Positions 16,353-24,559 of a DNA stretch of 64,000 bases are shown piece by piece. The stretch lies in the NCBI RefSeq assembly GCF_010586825.1, contig NZ_JAAAGB010000001.1, positions 1,178,001-1,242,000 of the forward strand. Direction: 5' to 3'. Positions within the stretch are counted from its first letter, which is position 1, and every line of letters starts with the position of its first letter. The notes beneath the pieces are model-generated. The model did not search any database, was not told the origin of the DNA, and saw only the letters and a program-made list of their open reading frames with translations. This DNA is from Draconibacterium mangrovi. Lineage in GTDB: Bacteria; Bacteroidota; Bacteroidia; Bacteroidales; Prolixibacteraceae. Both the position numbers and the translations under genes were made by a program.

Positions 16353-17177
16353 TTACTTTCCAAAAACCCAACCAATTCGTAATCCGCTGGTAAGTGCGAT
16401 CGGAAAATCATCCGGTGCAACAATAAAACCATATGGCAATCCCTCGTAATCATCGGCACCAAAACCATACCCTACTCCCCAGTAAATGTCTACTAAAAAA
16501 GCATCGTCGAAAACCCATTGTTTACCGAATTTTAGCATTATGGCTAAAGTTACCTGACTATCTCTTTCGGAACTTGAAGATGAATGATAATAACCGCTGG
16601 AATCATAATAATAGTTGTACGAATAATCATCATACGACATGTAACGCAATGCAATTTCCGGAGCAATATAGCCTCCTTTTAAAATATGTGAGTAATGCAT
16701 TTTATGCATGTAATAATCAGGGTCGCGCATAAATTTATAAGCAAACTTTCCATAAACACCTCGGGGATCAATATCCTCGAGATCATTTCCAAGGCCAACA
16801 ATTCCTAAAGCTGTTTCCCACGACCGGCCGGGCTTTAAGCTCTTTTCGTAAACAAACTCGGTAGTACCAAACAAAGGTGACAGAAAATTGACTTTTAAAG
16901 CATTTTTCGATTGATCGGAATAATACGCAGGATCATCAAAAGTATTCTTCTGAATTTCAACCACCTCACCAGTGCCAAATTCAACACGGGCCACCAGTGC
17001 ATTATCAATTCCAAAAATAAGTTTGTCGTTTCCGTCGTAATAATATTTTACTTCTTCGGCTCCCAGTTCCGTAACTTTACAATTAATAACATCGCCTGTT
17101 TTTTTGATAATTTGATCTTGCGAATAGGCAGAAAATGCAACAATTAAGACCAAACATAGTGTAGTTAAGGTTTTCAT
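16353..17177 (-). CDS. Exported envelope protein of unknown function, possibly a beta barrel
   Basis: About 274 residues with a signal peptide (MKTLTTLCLVLIVAFSAYSQ). A short N-terminal domain (about 22-80) of the type QDQIIKKTGDVINCKVTELGAEEVKYYY is seen in many Bacteroidota secreted proteins. The C-terminal part is Tyr/Ser/Gly-rich and beta-stranded, ending in GLRIGWVFGK. A tyrosine/serine-rich insert (YSYNYYYDSSGYYHSSSSSE) is unusual. The start at 17177 is chosen because the longer frame at 17237 places extra residues before the signal peptide. No function is recognised. Confidence 0.7.
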   Translation of the reverse strand: MKTLTTLCLVLIVAFSAYSQDQIIKKTGDVINCKVTELGAEEVKYYYDGNDKLIFGIDNALVARVEFGTGEVVEIQKNTFDDPAYYSDQSKNALKVNFLSPLFGTTEFVYEKSLKPGRSWETALGIVGLGNDLEDIDPRGVYGKFAYKFMRDPDYYMHKMHYSHILKGGYIAPEIALRYMSYDDYSYNYYYDSSGYYHSSSSSERDSQVTLAIMLKFGKQWVFDDAFLVDIYWGVGYGFGADDYEGLPYGFIVAPDDFPIALTSGLRIGWVFGK

Positions 17178-17373
17178 GATTTTTGTTTTTAGTATGTTCC
17201 GTTGATCAAATATGGTGCCGAAATATATAAAACTCATGACTTACAAACTAATTATTTATGTTAGAATAGGTGCCGACCATGACTAACACAAACTCCACAC
17301 TGGAGATTTTACTGTTGATTATTTCCGCATCCCACAAAACAATCAACTCCTTTGATTTGTCTTTAGAGTTACC

Positions 17374-17387
17374 GGTTAAGTTTAACC
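17374..17387 (+). promoter_or_regulatory. Palindrome overlapping a putative -7 element upstream of the YeeE gene
   Basis: GGTTAA-GT-TTAACC is a perfect 14-bp inverted repeat. It overlaps TAAGTTTA (17377-17384, seven of eight matches to TAnnTTTG), with TTTG at 17356-17359, 17 bp upstream. This arrangement suits a repressor operator for the sulfur operon. No regulator is identified. Confidence 0.4.
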
Positions 17388-17403
17388 AAAACCTTTTACT
17401 ACG

Positions 17404-17913
17404 ATGAGAAAAAAATACATGAATCCATACCTGGCAGGGGTGCTACTTGGATTGGTACTTTTAACCGCGATGTTCTTTTCAGGGCGCGGACTGGGAGCGA
17501 GTGGCGGATTAAAATACGCAGTAGTGGCAGCTGTTGAAACAGTTGACCATGAACACGCCATGGAATCTTCGTACTACAGCAAATATTTCGAAGACGGTAA
17601 AAGTCCGCTAAAAAGCTGGCTGGCTCTTGAAGTCCTCGGCATGTTTTTAGGAGGATTTATCTCGGGAGCCATTTCGGGCCGTTTGAAATTTAAAATTGAA
17701 AAATCACCAAAAATTTCGAACGGGAAACGCTTATTGTTTGCCTTTCTTGGCGGTGTATTTTTTGTTTACGGCGCACAATTGGCTCGTGGATGTACCAGCG
17801 GCGCCGCGCTCTCAGGAATGGCAGTACTTTCAGTAGCCGGATTTATGACCATGCTCGGCATTTTTGGCTCTGCCTTTTTATTTGCATGGTTTTTCAGAAA
17901 ACTTTGGATCTAA
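17404..17913 (+). CDS. YeeE/YedE-family sulfur transporter, first half
   Basis: A 169-residue multi-pass membrane protein of the YeeE/YedE (Sulf_transp) family. The conserved signature containing the thiosulfate-relay cysteine is seen as ARGCTSGAALSGMAVLS (about residues 127-143). Full-length relatives such as TsuA import thiosulfate; in Bacteroidota and others the protein is often split into two half-size subunits. The second half is encoded 36 bp downstream. A loop with HEHAMESSYYSKYFEDGKS faces outside one membrane segment. It begins the operon with the two cysteine-less rhodanese-like proteins. Confidence 0.88.
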   Translation: MRKKYMNPYLAGVLLGLVLLTAMFFSGRGLGASGGLKYAVVAAVETVDHEHAMESSYYSKYFEDGKSPLKSWLALEVLGMFLGGFISGAISGRLKFKIEKSPKISNGKRLLFAFLGGVFFVYGAQLARGCTSGAALSGMAVLSVAGFMTMLGIFGSAFLFAWFFRKLWI

Positions 17914-17949
17914 AATTCAACCCTTCAGTAACTCAGTAAATCAAAAATT

Positions 17950-18552
17950 ATGGGACCGATTACAATACTTAACGACCTTCCTGAATGGATGAATCTCGGC
18001 ATCGGATTTTTTATCGGAATTGGCTTTGGCTTTGCGCTGGAGCAGGCCGGTTTTTCATCGAGCCGTAAACTGGCCGGAATGTTTTACGGATACGACACCA
18101 CTGTTTTGAAGGTGTTTTTTACGGCCGCAATAGTGGCGTTGGCAGGTTCGCAATTGCTCAGCTATTTTGGCTTGCTCGATTTAAACCTGGTTTATGTAAA
18201 TCCTTACTACGTAACCGCAACACTCGTTGGCGGAGTAATTATGGGAGCCGGATTTATAATGGGCGGTTTTTGCCCGGGCACCGGAATCAGTGCAATGTCG
18301 ATCGGGAAAATTGATGCCTTGTTTTTTCTGGTGGGCGGATTGAGTGGCGCATTTCTTTTTGCCGAAACTTACCCGATGATCCAGACACTGGCCGGAGCAA
18401 ATTACAAAGGTCCGGTACGTGTAGATGAATGGCTCGGTGTTTCTCCCGGAGTTTTTACGTTTCTGCTGATAGCAGCTGCCATTGCAATGTTCTGGCTGGC
18501 AGAACTAGCCGAGAAGAAATATGCACGAAACGATATCACAACAGAAATTTAA
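17950..18552 (+). CDS. YeeE/YedE-family sulfur transporter, second half
   Basis: A 200-residue membrane protein with about five helices. It has FALEQAGFSSSRKLAGMFYGYD and a second cysteine signature, GGFCPGTGISAMSIGKID, both characteristic of YeeE-type proteins. Together with the preceding gene it would form one transporter with two pseudo-symmetric cysteine sites for passing sulfane sulfur or thiosulfate across the inner membrane. The next gene starts 6 bp downstream, indicating a single operon. Confidence 0.88.
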   Translation: MGPITILNDLPEWMNLGIGFFIGIGFGFALEQAGFSSSRKLAGMFYGYDTTVLKVFFTAAIVALAGSQLLSYFGLLDLNLVYVNPYYVTATLVGGVIMGAGFIMGGFCPGTGISAMSIGKIDALFFLVGGLSGAFLFAETYPMIQTLAGANYKGPVRVDEWLGVSPGVFTFLLIAAAIAMFWLAELAEKKYARNDITTEI

Positions 18553-18558
18553 TCAGCA

Positions 18559-19170
18559 ATGAATGCACGAATAAAAATATCATTATTACTGGCAGGAGTT
18601 GGGTTGATTCTGGCTTTTCTACCATTTAATGCGGCGAAGTCTTTTCAACTAAAACCGACAGAATTGCTGGATGTTTCGTCAAATTCCGACATGTATTTTT
18701 CGGTTGACGAAGTGGCGCGCTTTGTAAATAACGAAGACACAACTATTCAACTGATCGATTTGCGAAGTGCCTCAGAGTTTATGGAAAGTAACATTCCGGG
18801 ATCAATCAATATTCCTTTCAACGATTTGCTAAATCCCAGCTGGGAAGGTTACTTGAATCAGGATAAAGTGAGAAATGTGTATTATGCAAACGGTGACGAA
18901 ACGGCAAACATGGCCTGGACGATTGTAAGTGGATTGGGCTATTCGAATTCGTTTGTAATGAAAGGCGGAATGAATGAATGGTATAAAACGGTTATGTTGA
19001 GCAAATTTGAAGGTGAACGGATTACACCACGCGAGAATGCGTTATTTGAAAACCGTTACAAAGCGCGCAGAACATTTACACAAATTAATAGTTTGCCCGA
19101 CAGTTTAAAGATGCAATACCTCGAAGCAAAACGTTTGGAAGAATCGCAACTGGATGGAGGTTGCGAATAA
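18559..19170 (+). CDS. Membrane-anchored rhodanese-like protein lacking the catalytic cysteine
   Basis: The 203-residue protein has an N-terminal hydrophobic segment (ISLLLAGVGLILAFLPF) and a rhodanese-like domain at about 46-140: LIDLRSASEFMESNIPGSINIPF, then VYYANGDETANMAW, then LGYSNSFVMKGGMNEWY. Active rhodaneses have cysteine at the position of Ala110 in YYANGDE; here it is alanine, so sulfur transferase activity is not expected. The C-terminal ERITPRENALFE...LDGGCE tail has one late cysteine. It sits in the YeeE operon and may bind or chaperone sulfur carriers rather than catalyse. Confidence 0.8.
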   Translation: MNARIKISLLLAGVGLILAFLPFNAAKSFQLKPTELLDVSSNSDMYFSVDEVARFVNNEDTTIQLIDLRSASEFMESNIPGSINIPFNDLLNPSWEGYLNQDKVRNVYYANGDETANMAWTIVSGLGYSNSFVMKGGMNEWYKTVMLSKFEGERITPRENALFENRYKARRTFTQINSLPDSLKMQYLEAKRLEESQLDGGCE

Positions 19171-19182
19171 AACCGTTACAAA

Positions 19183-19617
19183 ATGAAAAGAAATATACTT
19201 TGGATTTTAGGTGCTCTGCTTGTATTAGTTGTACTTGTTTTGGTACGAACTTTTAATACAAATCTTTTCAAAAGAAATGTGAGCGAGGCATTAACCACAG
19301 AAATGACAATTTCGGTGCAGGAGTTAAGCGAATTAAAAGAAAACTACTCAATAGTTGAGTTAGACGCCGAAAATCAACGCTTCCCAAATTCAGTGGTAAT
19401 ACCTTTTGATAAACTACTTGATAAAGATAATAAGGAAAAACTGGCTTCGATTGATGGTAAAACCCTGCTTTATTCCGGCGATATTGCCACAAGTTCAAAA
19501 GCCTGGGTAATTCTTAATCAATTGGAATTTGAGGCCGTTTATATTCTCTCGGATGAAGCAAATCCGGAGGAGTTAAAATATAAATTCCAGCCCGACACAA
19601 GGATCAGGCTGGAATAA
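19183..19617 (+). CDS. Membrane-anchored degenerate rhodanese-like domain protein
   Basis: A 144-residue protein with one N-terminal helix (ILWILGALLVLVVLVLV) and a small domain of rhodanese proportions: SIVELDAENQRFPNSVVIPF, then TLLYSGDIATSSKAW, then FEAVYILSDE. The segment LLYSGDIATSS corresponds to the active-site loop, but the cysteine is replaced by serine (Ser98). It is the last gene of the YeeE operon, 12 bp after the preceding one. It resembles its neighbour more than active rhodaneses, probably a diverged duplicate. Confidence 0.65.
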   Translation: MKRNILWILGALLVLVVLVLVRTFNTNLFKRNVSEALTTEMTISVQELSELKENYSIVELDAENQRFPNSVVIPFDKLLDKDNKEKLASIDGKTLLYSGDIATSSKAWVILNQLEFEAVYILSDEANPEELKYKFQPDTRIRLE

Positions 19618-19641
19618 TATCTTTTAGAAAAAATCTCCTAC

Positions 19642-20685
19642 TTAATTTTGAACGTACGGATAGTCGTGAATTTCGGCTTCGGTAAACGGCAGCCACGAAA
19701 GCGCACTTTCTTCTTCCTTCATTTTATCGTACATAAACGCATTGTTGCCATAGGTCAGCGTTTTGGCATCGTAGCCAAACAAACGCAGGTAAGCAGTTGC
19801 AAATCCGGAATTATGCCCGGTGTTACAATACAATACCACTTCCTTATCAACCGGAATAGTTTGCATTTCTGAAACAATACCAAGTGTACCACCCGGTTTG
19901 TAACGCACTGCACCCGGAATATGGCCCGAGTCGTATTTGTCTTTCCGATCGTAATTAATCGTGTAATAATTTCCGGAATTCTCAAACACATCCTTTGCAT
20001 TTACCAAGGCATCGCGATAACCGGCGGCAAAAAGCGCATCGATTCTTTGTTGTAAAATTTCATCGCCAGTGCTTTTGTTCGTATTCAGTTTTGGGAAATC
20101 TGAAACCGGTGCTTTATCGTGATCCTCCGTTTCCAGCTGATCCTGATAATCGGAAGAAACTTTAGCAAGCCACGAATCTTCAGCAAAATGTTTGTTCCAG
20201 CCACTCATTCCCCAGCGCATTGCATAAACATTGCCATAACCTGCCAGTCGCAACAACGAAACTGCATAACTGGAAATCTGTCCGGAATAGCATACCACCA
20301 CAATTTTATCGTATTCAAACGGCTTAATATCATTGGTAAGATATGCCGGTAAGTTGCTAAAATCAACCCGAACAGCACCTTTTATATGTCCGTCGTTATA
20401 TGCTTCTTCATTGCGAAGGTCAATGATGTAAATGTTTCCATCCAGTTCTTCATAAACTGACGATGGTTTTATAAGAGAAGGGAAATTACGGCTATTGGCA
20501 TAATCACCCATTTCATTCAGGGTTTTCAGCAGTAATTTTGCCTCCTCATTTACCTCAATTTTTGGTGTTGTTTCTGTTTCGCTGGTTTGTGTCTGTTCAG
20601 TTTTTTTCTGTCCTCCTGAACAGGAAATCAAAACGACAAAAGCAGCCAGTGAAAGAAATCTTAAAATCGGTTTTATCTGAATCAT
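19642..20685 (-). CDS. Lipoprotein with two rhodanese domains, both with cysteine
   Basis: The 347-residue protein has a lipoprotein signal (VLISC, Cys22) and two rhodanese domains. The first (about 73-170) has CYSGQISS with the catalytic cysteine at 132 after IIDLRNEEAYNDGHIKGAV. The second (about 215-330) has CNTGHNSG with Cys287 after GHIPGAVRY. Tandem rhodaneses transfer sulfane sulfur between thiosulfate, thiols or proteins. The position on a membrane anchor outside the cytoplasm suggests sulfur processing in the envelope. It shares an apparent operon with the upstream lipoprotein gene (13 bp gap), and it converges on the YeeE operon. Confidence 0.9.
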   Translation of the reverse strand: MIQIKPILRFLSLAAFVVLISCSGGQKKTEQTQTSETETTPKIEVNEEAKLLLKTLNEMGDYANSRNFPSLIKPSSVYEELDGNIYIIDLRNEEAYNDGHIKGAVRVDFSNLPAYLTNDIKPFEYDKIVVVCYSGQISSYAVSLLRLAGYGNVYAMRWGMSGWNKHFAEDSWLAKVSSDYQDQLETEDHDKAPVSDFPKLNTNKSTGDEILQQRIDALFAAGYRDALVNAKDVFENSGNYYTINYDRKDKYDSGHIPGAVRYKPGGTLGIVSEMQTIPVDKEVVLYCNTGHNSGFATAYLRLFGYDAKTLTYGNNAFMYDKMKEEESALSWLPFTEAEIHDYPYVQN

Positions 20686-20698
20686 AAATTAAAAGGTA

Positions 20699-21751
20699 TT
20701 AGCTCTGACTTTCAACAGGATTCATTTCTTTGTCGTAACGAAGAGTCTCTACTCTCCTTCCCTGATCATCGTATTTATATTCAACAATGGCTACACCGTT
20801 ATTCGGATTGTTAACCACATTTCCGTCGGCATCTTTCGATACACTTTTTACCAGCGCTCCATATTCATCGTATTCATTCTCGGTTACAGGAATTCCTTTT
20901 CCGCCGAGTAATTCATTGTCCTGATCGTAAATAACCGTTTTAACTGCGTTGCCATATTCATCAACCTCATTTTGACGCTTGGCCCAACCCCAGTATAAAT
21001 TGGAAAGCTGCCCGGTAGTACTGTGAACCGAAAAGCTCAGCACATCGCCTTTGTCGTTATTTTCGAATAAGAAATATGAAACACCAACATCGCCACAATT
21101 TTCGGCCGTACAATTGTACAATGTGTCTTCAATGTAATTGGCCATTCGGGTTACATATCCGTTCGCATCGTAGGTAAAACGCAATTCATAAAACGGGCAG
21201 AAAGGATTCATGATCGTTTCTTCTTTTGCCAGGTTGTAACGCAATTCGCGAATCATCCCGTCTTCGAGTTTCGACCAAACGTAATTATGAATGTTATTAC
21301 TGTTCTCTGTTGGATTTCCCTCTTTATCGAGGAAACGCATTGCAACGCGCATTCCTGAATCATCAACCGTATACTCATGCGTAAATGCACCGGCGCTTTC
21401 GATTGGCTCTCCTTTATCATTAAAGAAATGCTTAAGCTGTTTATTGCCTTCGTAAGTGTAAGTAATTTTTGCTGCACGTAAACCCGAGTATCCCAACAAT
21501 ACTCCATTGCGGTTGTATTCTACTGATGCCAGTTTCCCGTCATCGTTCCATGTGAATTTATAATTATTCACTTTTTCAGCTTCTTCGTCCGAAATTTCGT
21601 GCGAACCACGCTCGGTATCCCAGGGCGTTTCACTAAACAGCAACTGTCGGTAATACTTCACATTCGCATCTTCAGTGGTTGCAGGCTTCTGGTTACATGC
21701 CACAAAACCAAGTACCACAAGGGCAAGGAAAAACAAATTTGTAATTTTCAT
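20699..21751 (-). CDS. Lipoprotein with YD-like repeats
   Basis: The 350-residue protein has a lipoprotein signal (VLGFVAC) and repeated units of the type ...YTYEGN..., EYTVDDSG, LRFTYDANGYVTRM, VEYKYDDQGRRVETLRYD. These are like the YD/RHS repeats that make beta-solenoid or beta-hairpin arrays. No toxin or enzyme domain is seen. A short cysteine region DTLYNCTAENC could be a disulfide. Its place directly upstream of the tandem rhodanese lipoprotein suggests co-expression. The function is unknown; it is too short for an RHS toxin. Confidence 0.7.
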   Translation of the reverse strand: MKITNLFFLALVVLGFVACNQKPATTEDANVKYYRQLLFSETPWDTERGSHEISDEEAEKVNNYKFTWNDDGKLASVEYNRNGVLLGYSGLRAAKITYTYEGNKQLKHFFNDKGEPIESAGAFTHEYTVDDSGMRVAMRFLDKEGNPTENSNNIHNYVWSKLEDGMIRELRYNLAKEETIMNPFCPFYELRFTYDANGYVTRMANYIEDTLYNCTAENCGDVGVSYFLFENNDKGDVLSFSVHSTTGQLSNLYWGWAKRQNEVDEYGNAVKTVIYDQDNELLGGKGIPVTENEYDEYGALVKSVSKDADGNVVNNPNNGVAIVEYKYDDQGRRVETLRYDKEMNPVESQS

Positions 21752-21872
21752 TTCGTTGTATTTTAATGATATTTAGATCCGTTATTCTGTTGCTTTAACA
21801 CATTGAAGGGAAACATTGTTTAATGGGAGTTCCGGAAGTATTGATAAGATTTTGAGGAAATATGATCGACTC

Positions 21873-22574
21873 TTAAATATCGGCAAAGGCAAGTGTGGCA
21901 ATACTAACTTTTGTTCCGGCCTGTTTTAACAGGTGAATGGCACAGGCTTCGAGCGTTGCACCGGTGGTTACCACATCGTCAACCAACAGAATATGTTTGT
22001 CTTTCAGCGCATTAGTATCAGTCATTCCAAAAACGCTTTCAACATTCTGCCAACGTTCGTAGCGGTTCCTTCTTGTTTGCGTTGAGGTATATACTTTGCG
22101 ATAAAGCGTTTTTGCATCGACAGGCTTCTTTAAAACCTCTCCAATTCCCCGGGCGATCCATTCACTTTGATTAAAACCGCGCTTCTTTTCTTTTCGTGGA
22201 TGGAGCGGCACCGGCATTATAACATCAACATCAGCAAAGTCCGGTGATTCTAATAGCTGGTAACCATACTTTTTCCCGGTTTCATAACCCAACTCTTTTA
22301 GCCCTTTGTATTTTACAAAATGAATTAGCTGTTGGTATTTACTCCCCTTTTTGTAGCTGAAAAAAGCTGTTGCTGCTGAAATGTCAACCCTTCCCCAAAA
22401 CAACTGAGCAACTTTATTCTCCGGTTTTAAATGAAAGTTTGTTAGCGGAAGATCCCGCCAACATTCAAAACACACGAACTTTTCCTGCGACACCAAACGT
22501 TTTCCGCAGGTTACACAAAGCTCGGGGAAAAACAGGCCCAGCACATCTGAAATACTTTGCTTGAGAAGGTTCAT
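21873..22574 (-). CDS. comF: ComF-family phosphoribosyltransferase-like protein
   Basis: The 233-residue protein has an N-terminal zinc-finger (CVTCGKRLVSQEKFVCFECW, four cysteines) and a C-terminal phosphoribosyltransferase-like domain with the PRPP-binding motif ILLVDDVVTTGATLEAC. ComF/GntX proteins act in natural-competence DNA uptake or in related DNA metabolism; their exact reaction is unclear. The gene is divergent from the tetraheme cytochrome region and apparently monocistronic. Confidence 0.9.
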   Translation of the reverse strand: MNLLKQSISDVLGLFFPELCVTCGKRLVSQEKFVCFECWRDLPLTNFHLKPENKVAQLFWGRVDISAATAFFSYKKGSKYQQLIHFVKYKGLKELGYETGKKYGYQLLESPDFADVDVIMPVPLHPRKEKKRGFNQSEWIARGIGEVLKKPVDAKTLYRKVYTSTQTRRNRYERWQNVESVFGMTDTNALKDKHILLVDDVVTTGATLEACAIHLLKQAGTKVSIATLAFADI

Positions 22575-22980
22575 AGCTGAAAGTTACAAAATTCTCTATT
22601 TAACCATTTAATATTTAGTTAAAAGTTGATTGCTACCGATTAATAATTCGTTAACTCACTAGTAATTTTTACATAATCAGAGTTGGATAAAACATCCATA
22701 ACTTGCAACTGTATAAAAAATATTTCCCTATCTCTCTTGTATTCCTCTCAAGAAATCATCTCCAAAGGTTGTCGCGTTCGAGACAACCTTTTTGTTTTGG
22801 AATAAATAGGTATTTTTCGAAGAGGCTGCGTCATAACAACAGACAAATGGCTAAATTATCTGTGACTTGTTGAAAAATATAGTACAATTGAAAATTTTTA
22901 AACATACAAAAGTCAGGATTTTCGCCATATAAATTAGTATTTTTACCAGCATTGTTAAATCAAGAAACCTATAATAACCA
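22575..22980. other. Intergenic region containing an orphan forward terminator
   Basis: A hairpin AAAGGTTGTC (22764-22773) with GACAACCTTT (22782-22791) and a T-rich tail stands on the forward strand. The nearest forward gene upstream ends at 19617 and the nearest reverse gene starts at 22574, so the terminator has no parent gene. A forward small RNA from about 22.65 kb would explain it, though no consensus promoter is clear. The 3' part forms the leader of the cytochrome gene, with a weak TATTTTTA at 22938-22945. Confidence 0.45.
22764..22795 (+). terminator. Orphan rho-independent terminator
   Basis: The 10-bp perfect stem, eight-base loop and following TTGTTTT tract are as strong as the terminators behind protein genes in this window. 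There is no upstream forward gene. Confidence 0.65.
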
Positions 22981-24516
22981 ATGGCCATATTTCAACGTTT
23001 TGGTAACTACCTTAGAAAAAAACTGTTACTGATCATTTTTATCGGATTTATAATTGGTATCGCTGTTACCATTTCTTCTCTTAAAGTTATTGAAGCTACC
23101 TCAACAAATGAATCGTGCGAAGTGTGTCACGTACACCCTCATGTTTTTGATTCGTGGAAACTCTCTGTTCATCACGAGAACAGGACAGGTATGCATATCG
23201 GATGCGTGGAATGTCACCTCCCGCCAAAAGGACAAGGCTACCTAAAAGAAAAAGTAAAAGCCGGAGCCCGCGATGCGTATGGATATTTCTTTAAAGACAG
23301 TGCCGATTTTAACTGGGAAGCCAAGTCTTCGCTTGAGCAGGCGCAACATTTTGTTTTTGAAGAATCGTGCATTAGTTGCCACAATAATTTATTTCCGCTG
23401 ACTCTTACTTCCGAAGGTCAGCAGGCGCACCTTTATTATTCGCAAAACGAGGAGAAACTGCGCTGTATTAATTGCCACCTGAATGTTGGCCATTACGACC
23501 CAAATGCGTTACATGCCAAAAATGTTGAGTTTGGAAGTACCGGTGCCGAGGCAAAAGAAATTTATATAGCTGCAGCCGAAGTCACGGCTCATGAAGATTA
23601 TACCGAAACTATTCCGGGAACAACCATTGCCTTTAATATGAAAGCCATTCCGGGCGGAAGTTTCAAAATTGGAAGTCCTGAAGCGGAACAACTTCGCGAA
23701 ATCGATGAAGGCCCGCAAAAAACGGTAAATGTAAGTCCGTTCTTTATGGCTGAAATAGAAGTTAGCTGGGATGAATACCTGGCCTTTTACAGTGCCACTG
23801 CCGCCGAAGGCAGAACCACCGACACCGAAGGTGCACGCACCAAAGCAGATGTTGATGCAATTTCAGGCCCAACGCCACCTTACGGACAACCCGACCAAAA
23901 CTGGGGAATGGGAAGCCGGCCAGCCATTACAATGAGCTACCATTCGGCCGAAACCTACTGCAAATGGTTATCGCAGGTTACCGGAAAAACCTACCGCCTG
24001 CCAACTGAAGCCGAGTGGGAATATGCAGCCCGCGGAGGCACTGAAACTCCGTTCTTCTTTGAAGGTCAGCCAAAAGACTTTAAAGACAAAAACTTTATAG
24101 GAAAACTATTCGGAAAAGGAAGCGACATTATTAATAACTATGTCGTTTATGAGAAAAACAGTAGCCTGAAAACGGCCAAGCCCGATGTTGTTGAAGCCAA
24201 TCCGTTTGGGTTGAAAAATATGCTTGGTAATGCAGCAGAATATTGTGCCGACTGGTACGCCGAAGATGCCTATTCGAAATTAAGCGATGGTGCTACCGAC
24301 CCAAAAGGACCGGTTTCCGGCAACGAACACGTTATTCGTGGCGGAACATTTAAAAGCCCCGTTGGTGAAGTTAGAAGTGCTGCCCGCGATTACACCCGTA
24401 GCGAAGAATGGATGAAAACCGATCCGCAAATGCCGAAGAGTATCTGGTGGCTATCGGACTGTAATTACATTAGCTTCAGGGTAGTATGTGAATATGATGA
24501 GAATAACGGAAAATAA
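22981..24516 (+). CDS. NapC/NrfH-type tetraheme cytochrome fused to FGE-like (SUMF1) domain
   Basis: A 511-residue fusion. Residues about 15-35 form a membrane helix. Four CxxCH haem sites (46-50 CEVCH, 75-79 CVECH, 130-134 CISCH, 162-166 CINCH) follow in a NapC/NrfH-like module; such proteins are quinol dehydrogenases feeding periplasmic reductases. The C-terminal part (about 211-505) is a SUMF1/formylglycine-generating-enzyme fold: AIPGGSFKIGSP, YCKWLSQVTGKTYRLPTEAEWEYAARGG, GNAAEYCADWY, HVIRGGTFKSP. The two copper-binding cysteines expected after RGG in a true FGE are absent (RGGTFKSPVGEVRSAARDY), so sulfatase activation is unlikely. The domain more likely serves as a binding or structural unit. 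The next gene lies 43 bp downstream and is probably co-transcribed. Confidence 0.9.
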   Translation: MAIFQRFGNYLRKKLLLIIFIGFIIGIAVTISSLKVIEATSTNESCEVCHVHPHVFDSWKLSVHHENRTGMHIGCVECHLPPKGQGYLKEKVKAGARDAYGYFFKDSADFNWEAKSSLEQAQHFVFEESCISCHNNLFPLTLTSEGQQAHLYYSQNEEKLRCINCHLNVGHYDPNALHAKNVEFGSTGAEAKEIYIAAAEVTAHEDYTETIPGTTIAFNMKAIPGGSFKIGSPEAEQLREIDEGPQKTVNVSPFFMAEIEVSWDEYLAFYSATAAEGRTTDTEGARTKADVDAISGPTPPYGQPDQNWGMGSRPAITMSYHSAETYCKWLSQVTGKTYRLPTEAEWEYAARGGTETPFFFEGQPKDFKDKNFIGKLFGKGSDIINNYVVYEKNSSLKTAKPDVVEANPFGLKNMLGNAAEYCADWYAEDAYSKLSDGATDPKGPVSGNEHVIRGGTFKSPVGEVRSAARDYTRSEEWMKTDPQMPKSIWWLSDCNYISFRVVCEYDENNGK

Positions 24517-24559
24517 CTTATAACGATTGAATCCTAAATTCAACTAAAACATTAATATC

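Noticed and set aside
22981-24516. Sulfatase-activating formylglycine-generating enzyme
   Set aside because: The fold is FGE-like but the two copper-binding cysteines after the RGG motif are missing and no sulfatase gene is nearby.
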